DNA of 64,000 nt, taken from Cohnella rhizoplanae (lineage in GTDB: Bacteria; Bacillota; Bacilli; Paenibacillales; Paenibacillaceae). Location of the stretch: NCBI RefSeq assembly GCF_948329515.1, contig NZ_CAOJCN010000002.1, positions 185,740 to 249,739 on the forward strand. The letters run 5' to 3'. This document shows, in pieces, positions 24,330 through 32,287 of the stretch. Positions within the stretch are counted from its first letter, which is position 1, and every line of letters begins with the position of its first letter. The position numbers and the translations under genes are program-made. The notes under the pieces were generated by a model, which made no database searches, was not told the DNA's origin, and saw only the letters and a program-made list of their open reading frames with translations.

Positions 24330-25886
24330 TCAGATCACCTTCGTCGTCCACGCCTCGCCGTTCCAGACGTCGGTCGCCACCTCGCGGTAGAAGTCCGGCT
24401 CGTGGCTGATGAGCAGAATGCTGCCCTTGTAAGCCTTAAGCGCGCGCTTCAGCTCTTCCTTGGCGTCGACGTCCAAGTGGTTGGTGGGCTCGTCGAGTAC
24501 GAGCAGGTTGGACTCTCGGTTGATGAGCTTGCACAGCCGCACCTTGGCTTTCTCGCCGCCGCTCAGCACGGAGATGCGGCTCTCGATGTGCTTGGTCGTC
24601 AGGCCGCACTTGGCCAGCGCCGCGCGCACCTCGAACTGGGTCATCGACGGGAATTCGCGCCATACCGACTCGATGCAGGTGTCGTCCGCGCCGCCCTTGA
24701 TCTCCTGCTCGAAGTAGCCGACGAACTGGTTCTCGCCGCGCTCGACGGTGCCCGCGAGCGAAGGGATCTCGCCGAGCAGGCTGCGCAGCAGCGTCGTCTT
24801 GCCGATACCGTTCGCGCCGACGAGCGCGATCTTCTGGCCGCGCTCCATGAGCAGGTCGACCGGGCGGCTGAGCGGTTCGTCGTAGCCGATGACGAGGCCC
24901 TTGGCCTCGAAGATGAGACGGCTGGGCGTCCGCGCTTCCTTGAAGTTGAATTCCGGCTTCGGCTTCTCCTTGGCCAGCTCGATGACGTCCATCGCGTCGA
25001 GCTTCTTTTGCCGCGACATCGCCATGTTGCGCGTCGACACGCGCGCCTTGTTCCGCGCGACGAAGTCCTTGAGGTCCGAGATCTCCTGCTGCTGACGCTT
25101 GTAGGCCGACTCCAGCTGCGACTTCTTCGCCTCGTGCAGGGCGAGGAAGTTGTCATAGTCGCCGACATACCGGCTGAGCTGCTGGTTTTCCATATGGTAG
25201 ATCAGGTTGATGACGCTGTTCAGGAACGGAATATCGTGCGAGATGAGAATAAAGGCGTTCTCGTATTCCTGCAAATAGCGCTTCAGCCACTCGATATGCT
25301 GTTCGTCGAGGTAGTTGGTCGGCTCGTCCAGCAGCAGGATGTCGGGCTTCTCGAGCAGCAGCTTGGCGAGCAGCACCTTGGTGCGCTGACCCCCGCTCAG
25401 GTCGTTCACGTCCCGCTCGAGACCGATGTCGGTCAATCCGAGGCCGCGCGCGATCTCCTCCACCTTGGCGTCGATGAGGTAGAAGTCGTTCGTGTTCAGA
25501 ATATCCTGAATCTCGCCGACCTCCTCCAGCAGGCGCTCGAGCTCGTCGGGCTCTACGTCGCCCATGCGCTCGTACATGCCGTTCATCTCGGCTTCGAGGT
25601 CGTTCAGGTATTGAAAAGCCGTCTTCAGCGCGTCGCGGATCGTCATCCCCTTGGCCAGCACCGAGTGCTGATCGAGATAGCCTACGCGTACCTTGCGCGC
25701 CCATTCGATCTTGCCCGCATCGGGCTCCAGCTTACCCATCACGATGTTCATGAAGGTCGACTTGCCTTCGCCGTTCGCGCCGACGAGTCCGACATGCTCG
25801 CCCTTCAGGAGGCGGAAGGATACGTCGTTGAAAATCGCACGGTCGCCGAAGCCATGGCTTAGATTCTGCACGTTCAATATGCTCAT
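24330..25886 (-). CDS. ABC-F family ATPase (YfmM-like)
   Basis: Soluble tandem ATPase of 518 residues of the ABC-F group, which acts at the ribosomal E site or confers antibiotic protection. Two nucleotide-binding domains are seen: Walker A GANGEGKST and GANGIGKTT, signatures LSGGQ and LSGGE, Walker B LLLDEPTNYLD and LVLDEPTNHLD. The inter-domain linker is charged and helical (QQQEISDLKDFVARNKARVS). The N-terminus MSILNVQNLSHGFGDRAIF closely resembles B. subtilis YfmM. It has no membrane domain. Whether it gives resistance or is a translation factor cannot be read from the sequence. Confidence 0.88.
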   Translation of the reverse strand: MSILNVQNLSHGFGDRAIFNDVSFRLLKGEHVGLVGANGEGKSTFMNIVMGKLEPDAGKIEWARKVRVGYLDQHSVLAKGMTIRDALKTAFQYLNDLEAEMNGMYERMGDVEPDELERLLEEVGEIQDILNTNDFYLIDAKVEEIARGLGLTDIGLERDVNDLSGGQRTKVLLAKLLLEKPDILLLDEPTNYLDEQHIEWLKRYLQEYENAFILISHDIPFLNSVINLIYHMENQQLSRYVGDYDNFLALHEAKKSQLESAYKRQQQEISDLKDFVARNKARVSTRNMAMSRQKKLDAMDVIELAKEKPKPEFNFKEARTPSRLIFEAKGLVIGYDEPLSRPVDLLMERGQKIALVGANGIGKTTLLRSLLGEIPSLAGTVERGENQFVGYFEQEIKGGADDTCIESVWREFPSMTQFEVRAALAKCGLTTKHIESRISVLSGGEKAKVRLCKLINRESNLLVLDEPTNHLDVDAKEELKRALKAYKGSILLISHEPDFYREVATDVWNGEAWTTKVI

Positions 25887-26044
25887 GGGAATTCCCCTTT
25901 ATATCGGTAATCGCGCCGCACGGGCAGCGCCAACCTACATTATAGTCCGCGATCCGCGATAAAAGGAAGACCAAATGCCTAAATTATGCGGCCGGTCGTC
26001 ACGCTTTGCGGGATTCGAGTCCCTTCGCGCGTCTTGGCCCATCT

Positions 26045-26074
26045 TGAGCGCGCGTTCGCACATGCGGTACAATG
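26045..26074 (+). promoter_or_regulatory. SigA-type promoter for the HEPN/SDR genes
   Basis: TTGAGC at 26045-26050, an 18-base spacer and TACAAT at 26069-26074, 55 bases before the start. Confidence 0.55.
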
Positions 26075-26129
26075 GAAGGACGGCGATCGGCGCGATTTTT
26101 AGAGCCGTCCCGTTTGGAGGACTTGACCT

Positions 26130-26852
26130 ATGCTGCGAGCTTTGTTTGGCGAACCCCCTTACGATTGGGGAGGACCGCTTCGGAATACGATCGACGCGAT
26201 GGAGCGCTTCGCGCTGCTGATGCAGGAGCAGGGAGAAGGGGATTCGGTCGAGGCGGCGCGGATCCGCAAGTATCAGATCTGGACCGAGGGGCTGCTTCGT
26301 TCGCTGGACGAATTGGAGTCGAGCCGGTACGCGGCGCTCAGGTTCGGCAAGATGCTTAACGTGACCTCCTTCGAGGAGATGACGCCGGAGGATCGCCTGA
26401 ACTATTACAATCATATCTATTTCGACAAAAACGCCTTCATCCGCCTGTTCTCGGTACTCGACAAGCTCGGCACGCTGATGAACGAATACTTGGAGCTGGA
26501 CACGGAGAATCGGATCGAGAATCACTTCTCCTTCTTCACGGTGCTGCGCAATATGCGGCAGAACCAGCTGTGCCACGAGCTGTCCGAGAAGCTCGAAGCC
26601 TTGTACGAGCCCCGGCGCGAGACGATGAGCCGCTTGCGCAGACGGCGCAACATGGAGATCCATCAGATGAACGCGGAGCTCCAGGACGACCTGCTGCAGG
26701 TGCTGAACGTGAAGCGCGAGCAGCCGCACCTGGAGAATATCGACGAGAACATGGACGACCTCAGCGAGGGCTGGGAGCTGGTGTATCTCGCGCTCGCGCT
26801 CGTGTTCGATTATATGGGCAAGAAGGCGAAGAAAAAGGCGCATCAGGCCTAA
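26130..26852 (+). CDS. Cthe_2314-like HEPN-domain protein
   Basis: A 240-residue, all-helical cytoplasmic protein that resembles the HEPN family named after Clostridium thermocellum Cthe_2314. The HEPN catalytic-type R-x4-H motif is present as RNMEIH (around residue 178), inside the highly basic stretch SRLRRRRNMEIHQMN. HEPN proteins with this motif are often metal-independent RNases, yet this lone member has no antitoxin-like partner. A GGAGG site lies 9 bases before ATG 26130. The SDR gene begins 6 bases after its stop, so they are co-transcribed. The function is unknown. Confidence 0.65.
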   Translation: MLRALFGEPPYDWGGPLRNTIDAMERFALLMQEQGEGDSVEAARIRKYQIWTEGLLRSLDELESSRYAALRFGKMLNVTSFEEMTPEDRLNYYNHIYFDKNAFIRLFSVLDKLGTLMNEYLELDTENRIENHFSFFTVLRNMRQNQLCHELSEKLEALYEPRRETMSRLRRRRNMEIHQMNAELQDDLLQVLNVKREQPHLENIDENMDDLSEGWELVYLALALVFDYMGKKAKKKAHQA

Positions 26853-26858
26853 GGAGCG

Positions 26859-27662
26859 ATGGCGGTGGAGACGTTGAAGCTGGCAGGCAGGACGGCGCTG
26901 GTCACGGGCAGCGCCAAGGGGCTCGGCAGACGCACGGCGCTCGAGCTGGCCGGACTCGGCTGCGACGTGGCCGTAAACTACATGAACAGCCGCGACGAGG
27001 CGCTGCGCGTCTGCGAGGAGATCGAGGCGCTGGGCAGGCGCGCCGTCGCCGTGCAGGCCGACATCGCCAAGGCCGAGGATGCGGAGCGGCTCGTACGGAC
27101 GACGGAGGCGCGGCTCGGCGGCGTCGACATCCTCGTCAACAGCGCGGGGCCGTTCATCCGCAAGCGCAAGCTGTTCGCCGACTATACGGCCGAGGAGATC
27201 GACTTCCTGATGAACGGCAATCTGGTCGGAACGATGCACATGGATCTCCAAGTGCTGCCCGGCATGCGCGAGCGGGGCTGGGGGCGCATCATCCACTTCG
27301 GCTTCGGACACGCGGCGGAGGCGAGATCCTGGCCGCACCGCGCCGTCTACGCGGCGGCCAAGGTCGGGCTCGTCTCCTTCACCAAGACGCTGGCAGTCGA
27401 GGAAGCCGCGAGCGGCATCACGGTGAACATGATCTGCCCGGGCGACATCCGGGGCAGCTTCAAGGAGAAGAGCATCGTTGACGCGGCCGGCGTGCTGGAC
27501 GAGGAATCGCCCCGCGGCCGGCCCGGCACGGGGGAGGACGTCGCGCGCGTCATCGGGTTCCTGTGCCTGCCCGAGTCCGACTTCGTCACCGGCAACACGA
27601 TCGACGTCTCCGGCGGCCTGGACCCGATCAAGAGCAACGTGCGCCGCGCCAAGGACGAATAA
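26859..27662 (+). CDS. SDR-family oxidoreductase lacking the canonical catalytic serine
   Basis: Rossmann-fold short-chain dehydrogenase/reductase-like protein of 267 residues. The cofactor loop is TGSAKGLG, the structural motif is VNSAGP and the active-site pair is YAAAK. The Ser normally ~13 residues before the Tyr is missing: the segment reads HFGFGHAAEARSWPHRAVYAAAK, with His/Gly there. The C-terminal GNTIDVSGGLDPI is normal for FabG-like members. Loss of the Ser suggests altered or absent dehydrogenase activity. GGAG lies close to ATG 26859. Confidence 0.85.
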   Translation: MAVETLKLAGRTALVTGSAKGLGRRTALELAGLGCDVAVNYMNSRDEALRVCEEIEALGRRAVAVQADIAKAEDAERLVRTTEARLGGVDILVNSAGPFIRKRKLFADYTAEEIDFLMNGNLVGTMHMDLQVLPGMRERGWGRIIHFGFGHAAEARSWPHRAVYAAAKVGLVSFTKTLAVEEAASGITVNMICPGDIRGSFKEKSIVDAAGVLDEESPRGRPGTGEDVARVIGFLCLPESDFVTGNTIDVSGGLDPIKSNVRRAKDE

Positions 27663-27731
27663 ACAAAGAAGCCCCGCGCCGCCGGCTCTCGCCGGACGGG
27701 CTGGGCTTCGAACATTCCCGCTGGGGGAATA

Positions 27732-27980
27732 TTAGAATACTTGAACGACTTCCTCGATGCCTTCGACTTCCTCGAGCAGAGCGCGCTCGATGCCGGCCTT
27801 CAGCGTGATCGTGGAGCTCGGGCAGCTGCCGCAAGCGCCCATCAGGCGAAGCTTGACGATGCCGTCCTCTACGTCGACCAGTTCGACGTCGCCGCCGTCG
27901 CGCTGCAGGAACGGGCGCAACTTGTCGAGTACTTCGAGCACCTCGTCGTACTTCGTAGCTTCTTGAACGTTGTCACTCAC
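27732..27980 (-). CDS. NifU-like C-terminal-domain iron-sulfur scaffold protein
   Basis: Small cytoplasmic Fe-S carrier of 82 residues, comparable with B. subtilis YutI. The Cys pair CGSC in [15 protein letters not shown] binds the transferable cluster; [14 protein letters not shown] is the family N-terminal motif. GTG 27980 is chosen because GGGAG is 9 bases upstream; ATG 27986 would be only 3 away. It is divergent from yuzB. With the IscA/ErpA-type protein at 32288 it provides two cluster carriers near Fe-S-dependent MqnE. Confidence 0.9.
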   Translation of the reverse strand: MSDNVQEATKYDEVLEVLDKLRPFLQRDGGDVELVDVEDGIVKLRLMGACGSCPSSTITLKAGIERALLEEVEGIEEVVQVF

Positions 27981-28062
27981 AATCATCCACTCCCTTCTTC
28001 CGTTTATTATAATACAAATTGCGCGCAATTAAAATGGATGTCTCCCAGAAAGGAGAATAGCG

Positions 28063-28329
28063 GTGAACATCGTAGAATTTTGCGTCAGCAATGCCCACCA
28101 TGGCACCGACCGGCTCATCGATAAGCTGAATCTGCTGCCGGACCTCGAGACGATCGAATACGGCTGTCTCGGCAACTGCGGCGAGTGCTACCTGTCGCCG
28201 TACGTAATGGTGAACGGCGAGACGGTCGTCGCCGAGACGGCGGAGGCGCTGTACGATGCGATCCTCGAGGCGCTGGAAGACCAGGACGAGCACCGCAAGG
28301 CGCTCGACAAGCTGCTGGACGATCTGTGA
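28063..28329 (+). CDS. yuzB: YuzB-family (DUF1450) protein
   Basis: An 88-residue small protein of unknown function, recognised from the N-terminal IVEFCVSNAHHGTD and the Cys-rich YGCLGNCGECYLSPYVMVNG. The Cys spacing (C-x3-C-x2-C) suggests metal or Fe-S binding. The start is GTG 28063, preceded by AAAGGAGA. The gene order nfu, yuzB, yutJ resembles that in B. subtilis, hinting at a link to Fe-S or NADH metabolism. It is convergent with the yutJ-like gene. Confidence 0.88.
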   Translation: MNIVEFCVSNAHHGTDRLIDKLNLLPDLETIEYGCLGNCGECYLSPYVMVNGETVVAETAEALYDAILEALEDQDEHRKALDKLLDDL

Positions 28330-28363
28330 GGATCGTCCGGCGGCGTCCGGCGCGGACCGATGC

Positions 28364-29425
28364 TTAGCCGAAGTGGCGGCGGCTCTTCCAGAGCACGCCG
28401 CTCTTCAGCATGCGCGGGACGCGGCCCATGATCGGCGTATGCCCCATGATGCCGAAGCCGGACTTCTTGCCGAGCGAGCCCAGCGTGCCGCGCAGCTTGA
28501 TCTTGGGCAGGTGGATGCCCTTGCCGTGCACTCTCGCAGAGAGCACGTGCGCGACCTGCTTGCCCTGCGCCTGCGCGAGCTGCGCGCTAGGCGAGAAGGG
28601 CTGGCTCGAGCAATCGCCGATGACGAAGACGTTTGGCGCGTCCGGCATCTCGTGGTATTCGTTCACCACGAGCCGGCCGGCGTTGTCCTTGGCGTATTCG
28701 AGCCGCTGGATGAGCTCGACGGGCTGGATGCCGGCCGTCCACACCGTGACGTCGGAGGCGATGTCGCCCGTCGCCGTATGGATGACGCCTTCGCCGATGC
28801 TCGTCGTCGTGATATGGGACAGCATCTCGACATTGTGCTCGCGGAACCAATCGGCCACGAACGATTGGAGCTTGCCCGGGAAGCCGGACATGACGCTCGG
28901 CCCGCGGTCCACGATCCGGATGTTGAGGTCCGGACGGCTCTCGCGCAGCTCGGCCGCCACCTCCACGCCGCTCAAGCCCCCGCCGATGATCGAGACTTGC
29001 CCGTAAGGGGCGGTATTATTGAGCATCTGGTACGTTCTGCGCGTGCCCGCGAGCGACTGGATGCTGCAGGCGAACTCCGCGGCGCCGGGGATGCCGTGAT
29101 AGGCGTCCGTGCATCCGAGCGCGAGCACGAGATAGTCGTAGCTCAGCGGATCGCGGCCGGCGAACGTAATGCTGCGATCCGCGGGCGAGATGCCTGTCAC
29201 TTCGCCGTAAACGATCTCCAGCTGATGATGCTTGGGATATTCGACGCGAATGTCCAGATCCGACGAGGTGCCCGCCGCCAGCGCATAATATTCAGTCTTT
29301 AATCCCTGGAAGGGCATCCGGTCGACCAGCTGGATCCGGACGTCCGAGGGAAGCTTATCCTCGATCAGTTCGTTCACCAGCGTCAGGCCGCCGTAGCCGC
29401 CGCCGAGAATGACGATATTGCTCAC
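28364..29425 (-). CDS. yutJ: type II NADH dehydrogenase-like FAD oxidoreductase (YutJ-like)
   Basis: A 353-residue pyridine-nucleotide-disulfide-fold oxidoreductase. The FAD-binding motif VILGGGYGG starts the protein; the NAD-binding motif is VSIIGGGLSGVEVAAEL near residue 150; the second FAD contact is FVIGDCSS. It is about 40 residues shorter than the Ndh protein at 37892 and probably acts in or near the respiratory chain. GTG 29425 has GGAG 9 bases upstream. It lies 15 bases after mqnE in the same orientation, linking it to menaquinone synthesis. The electron acceptor is unproven. Confidence 0.85.
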   Translation of the reverse strand: MSNIVILGGGYGGLTLVNELIEDKLPSDVRIQLVDRMPFQGLKTEYYALAAGTSSDLDIRVEYPKHHQLEIVYGEVTGISPADRSITFAGRDPLSYDYLVLALGCTDAYHGIPGAAEFACSIQSLAGTRRTYQMLNNTAPYGQVSIIGGGLSGVEVAAELRESRPDLNIRIVDRGPSVMSGFPGKLQSFVADWFREHNVEMLSHITTTSIGEGVIHTATGDIASDVTVWTAGIQPVELIQRLEYAKDNAGRLVVNEYHEMPDAPNVFVIGDCSSQPFSPSAQLAQAQGKQVAHVLSARVHGKGIHLPKIKLRGTLGSLGKKSGFGIMGHTPIMGRVPRMLKSGVLWKSRRHFG

Positions 29426-29440
29426 ATGAAACGACTCCTT

Positions 29441-30544
29441 TTATTCGTAGACCTTGACTTCGTTGTACAGCGTGTCGCGCTCTACGGGGATTCTACCCGC
29501 TCCCTTAATCAGCCAAACGAGGTCCTCCCTCGTGATGCCTGCCGGCGTGAGCGCGCCGGCTGCGTGGCTGATGCGCTCCTTCACGATCGTGCCGTGCGCG
29601 TCGGAGGCGCCCATCGTGAGGGCGACCTGCGTGAGCTGGGTGCCGATATTAATGAAGTAAGCCTTGACGTGCTGGAAATTGTCGAGCATGAGCCGTCCGA
29701 TCGCGATCGCCTTGAGATCGTCGAAGGCCGAATTGCGGCGGCGGATGCCCGCCTTGGGGCTCGTCGGCTGCATCGACAGCGGGATGAATACCTGGAAGCC
29801 GCCGGTCTCGTCCTGCAGCTCGCGCAGCTGGATCAAGTGCTGCACGCGCTCCTCGACCGATTCGACCGGGCCGTAGAGCATCGTCGTCGGCGTCTTCATG
29901 CCGAGCAGATGCGCGGTACGGTGGACCTCGAGGTACTCGGTAATGCCTGCTTTTTCGACGCGCATCTTGTCCCGGTATTGGTCGGACAGAATCTCCGCGC
30001 CGCCGCCCGTCAGCGACTCGAGGCCGACGTCCATCAGGCGCTTCAGCACGTCGCGGTACGAGAGTCCCGAGATTCTGGAATAAAAGTCGATCTCCGCCGC
30101 CGTATAAGCCTTGATCGTCACCTGCGGGTAACGCTCCTTGAGCGCGCGGATCGATTCTACGTAGTATTCGAAGGGCACATGCGGGTTATGTCCGCCGACG
30201 ATGTGGAATTCTCTGGCCGTCGGGGTGATATGCTGATCGACGTAGGCGAACATCTCCTCCGGCGTCAGCGTGTAGGAGCCTTCCTCGCCCTGATCCTTGC
30301 GGAAGCTGCAGAAGGCGCAGTGGGATTCGCATACGTTGGTGAAGTAGAGGCTCATCGTCTCGGTAAAATAAACCTTCTTGCCGTTCTTTTTCTGGTTGAC
30401 TTCGTTGGCCAGCTGGCCGATGGTGAGCAGGTCTTCGGACCGATACAGGTGCACGCCGTCTTCATGGGACAGCCTGACGCCGGAACGAACCTTGTCCGCG
30501 ATCTCCGCCATGCGCTGGTCGGGATGCGTCGTTACGAGTGTCAT
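29441..30544 (-). CDS. mqnE: aminofutalosine synthase (radical SAM, MqnE)
   Basis: Radical-SAM enzyme of the futalosine menaquinone pathway, joining SAM-derived adenosyl to enolpyruvyl-oxybenzoate. It has 367 residues. The [4Fe-4S] motif is C-x3-C-x2-C in CESHCAFC. HIVGGHNPHVPFEYYVE, GLESLTGGGAEIL and FQVFIPLSMQPT are typical of MqnE rather than of CofH or MqnC. The start 30544 has AGGAGG about 12 bases upstream. It shows that this organism makes menaquinone by the futalosine route, and so gives context to the UbiD-type gene at 7402. Confidence 0.88.
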   Translation of the reverse strand: MTLVTTHPDQRMAEIADKVRSGVRLSHEDGVHLYRSEDLLTIGQLANEVNQKKNGKKVYFTETMSLYFTNVCESHCAFCSFRKDQGEEGSYTLTPEEMFAYVDQHITPTAREFHIVGGHNPHVPFEYYVESIRALKERYPQVTIKAYTAAEIDFYSRISGLSYRDVLKRLMDVGLESLTGGGAEILSDQYRDKMRVEKAGITEYLEVHRTAHLLGMKTPTTMLYGPVESVEERVQHLIQLRELQDETGGFQVFIPLSMQPTSPKAGIRRRNSAFDDLKAIAIGRLMLDNFQHVKAYFINIGTQLTQVALTMGASDAHGTIVKERISHAAGALTPAGITREDLVWLIKGAGRIPVERDTLYNEVKVYE

Positions 30545-30677
30545 GGTTAAACATGACCTCCTCCGGATGAAATGGGATAAGCCTGCGCCCGGCAAGCGAG
30601 GGCGGCTTGTCGGCAGACTTTGTGAAAAAAGGTACATAAGAAAACCAAAAAAATATGGCATTGAACACGCTATTAGC

Positions 30678-30706
30678 ATTATAAGCCTCCTCCGCGTGGA
30701 GGGCAA
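30678..30706 (-). promoter_or_regulatory. promoter for mqnE-yutJ
   Basis: On the minus strand TTGCCC (30706-30701), a 17-base spacer and TATAAT (30683-30678). Confidence 0.6.
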
Positions 30707-30750
30707 TATAAATCGGGCACGTATATTTCATCCGAAAAGTGGGAATGACC

Positions 30751-30778
30751 TTGAATAATAAACAAATTATGGTACTGT
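30751..30778 (+). promoter_or_regulatory. promoter for the 155-residue hypothetical gene
   Basis: TTGAAT at 30751-30756, a 16-base spacer and TACTGT at 30773-30778, 37 bases before the start codon. Confidence 0.5.
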
Positions 30779-30815
30779 TAGAGAAGATCAATCGAATAAA
30801 AGGGAGCCAATAAGA

Positions 30816-31283
30816 ATGACGAAACCCGATGTTCTGCCGCTTCAGGAATTGGAGCAGCTTGAGCAATCCGACATGATCGCAACGCTGCAACAATATCGCG
30901 CAACCTATACGATCAAGGACCTGACGCAGGCTTGGGGGCTGAATAACCCCATCCAATATTATATGTGGCTACGCAAGCATCAGATATACGAACAACTCGT
31001 GCGCAGGACGGATAAGTTCGAGCCGACCAAGGAGTGGAAGCGTACGAGGGACTCCGACGCCCTGCAGGGAGACGAACGGCGGGCCAAGGGTCTGCCGGCG
31101 GACCAGTTCCGCTACGGCATCGACACCGAGTCCTCCGGACCGGAGCTCGCGATGGTGTTCCGCAGGCTGGCCGACTTCCTCAGCAACGAGACGGGCAGCT
31201 TCCGCTGCCGAATCGAACTCAAGGCGATTCAGATGCCTGCGGCCGCGATGGCCGAGTGGAAGGACGAAGAACCGGGTGCGTGA
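30816..31283 (+). CDS. conserved-looking hypothetical protein with HTH-like N-terminal half
   Basis: A 155-residue soluble protein that I do not recognise. Residues 15-65 (DMIATLQQYRATYTIKDLTQ; WGLNNPIQYYMWLRKHQIYE) look like a helix-turn-helix, as in transposase-derived or phage-type DNA-binding domains. The C-terminal half contains PELAMVFRRLADFL and SFRCRIELKAIQM. A clear promoter and AAAGGGAG ribosome site show a real, singly transcribed gene. A role in DNA binding is only an inference from the helix pattern. Confidence 0.6.
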   Translation: MTKPDVLPLQELEQLEQSDMIATLQQYRATYTIKDLTQAWGLNNPIQYYMWLRKHQIYEQLVRRTDKFEPTKEWKRTRDSDALQGDERRAKGLPADQFRYGIDTESSGPELAMVFRRLADFLSNETGSFRCRIELKAIQMPAAAMAEWKDEEPGA

Positions 31284-31342
31284 GCGCCCGTTTTTTTTAT
31301 GGAGTGGAACGCGTCTTCGTGCCGAACCATACGCCCGCGCCT

Positions 31343-31495
31343 CATGCACAAAAGATGTGCACCATCGCGTCCGGTTTCCATCCCAGCCGCGCTACGCCGC
31401 GCTTCATGCACAAAAGATGTGCACCACCGCGTCCGGTTTCCACCCCAGCCGCGCTATACCGCGCTTCATGCACAAAATTTGTGCACTGTCGCTCC
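31343..31495. repeat. 62-bp tandem repeat with TGCACA hairpins, about 2.5 copies
   Basis: Copies begin at 31343, 31405 and 31467 (truncated). Each starts with TGCACA-A3-5-TGTGCA-type inverted repeats (TGCACAAAAGATGTGCA twice, TGCACAAAATTTGTGCA in the last) followed by a GC-rich segment. It lies between the hypothetical gene and the pentapeptide-repeat gene, which are convergent, and may act as a terminator or be a remnant of a small mobile repeat. Confidence 0.9.
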
Positions 31496-31535
31496 ACGCG
31501 GCAACTTCCACTCATCCGGCTGAACTGCGTTACGC

Positions 31536-32135
31536 TCAATCCTCTACGATCTCGATGCCCATATGATACAGCAGCGACGTCGCCTCGGGCAGGGCGAACT
31601 TCGCCTGCTGAATCCGGTTCTGAGTCGGATTGATCGCGTAGCCCGTCGCTCTGGAGAAGTCCGCGCCTACGAGGACCGTGTCGCCGAACAGGCTCTCGCT
31701 GAGATCCGTGCCGGCGAAGCTCACGCCGGTAAGGTCGGCTTCGCGGAAGTCCGCGTTTTTGGCCACGCAGTCCGTTATCGCGCAGCCCGGCAGCCGGAGT
31801 CCGATAAAGGTGGAGTGGCTGACCGCGCATTGGTTAAAGCTAAGCAAGCCGCGGCCCGCGGTCCTCGGCCAATCCGCATCGCTCCAGTTGACGCCGAGAA
31901 CCTTGGACTTCACGAACGAGGAGCCGCTGAACTGGCTGTCCGTCACTTTGATGAAGTTCAGATTGCAGCTCTCGAAGGCGCAGCCTGAGAACTTGCACCC
32001 GATCAGCTCGGCCTCGCTAAAGTCGCAGTTCCTGAAGGTGCAGTCGTAGAAGCGTACGGACGACAGCTCTTCATTCGCCAAATGGAGATCGTTAAACGTC
32101 TCGTCGTAGTATTCGTCCTCGGTGAACATCGCCAT
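31536..32135 (-). CDS. pentapeptide-repeat protein
   Basis: A 199-residue protein built from A(D/N)LXX-type five-residue repeats that fold into a right-handed quadrilateral helix: CTFRNCDFSEAELIGCKFSG, then FESCNLNFIKV, then NADFREADLTGVSFAGTDLS. Some members mimic DNA and protect gyrase from quinolones, but most are of unknown role. No membrane segment or signal peptide was seen. It is transcribed towards the 62-bp repeats. The regulator or target is unknown. Confidence 0.88.
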   Translation of the reverse strand: MAMFTEDEYYDETFNDLHLANEELSSVRFYDCTFRNCDFSEAELIGCKFSGCAFESCNLNFIKVTDSQFSGSSFVKSKVLGVNWSDADWPRTAGRGLLSFNQCAVSHSTFIGLRLPGCAITDCVAKNADFREADLTGVSFAGTDLSESLFGDTVLVGADFSRATGYAINPTQNRIQQAKFALPEATSLLYHMGIEIVED

Positions 32136-32212
32136 CAGTCTCCCGCTCCGCGCGTTTGCGTTTTTTACCTGAGTATACCATAGCCGCCGAAGACCGGATG
32201 GGCGCGATCCCC

Positions 32213-32241
32213 TTGAGCGAATCGCCTGAGAGGAGTATACT
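32213..32241 (+). promoter_or_regulatory. SigA-type promoter for the IscA/ErpA-type gene
   Basis: TTGAGC at 32213-32218, a 17-base spacer and TATACT at 32236-32241, followed by AGGAGGG and ATG 32288. Confidence 0.7.
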
Positions 32242-32287
32242 GTATTCAGATCGATTACCGTTTTTTATACGTCAGGAGGGACCGTAC

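Noticed and set aside
23939..24409. Repetitive open frames of ~150-190 codons on the plus strand over the 51-bp repeats
   Set aside because: They exist because the unit length is divisible by three; no ribosome site, and the same unit is open in several frames on both strands.
26130..27662. HEPN gene plus SDR gene as a toxin-antitoxin pair
   Set aside because: The SDR gene is a long Rossmann enzyme, not an MNT nucleotidyltransferase or other known HEPN antitoxin.
31343..31495. CRISPR array with TGCACAAAAGATGTGCA as repeat
   Set aside because: Only three copies, the intervening sequences are also repeated rather than unique, and there are no cas genes.
31276..31633. Short plus- and minus-strand frames over the 62-bp repeats with recurring Cys-Thr-His residues
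   Set aside because: The 62-bp unit shifts frame every copy, so no consistent protein results; no start signals.
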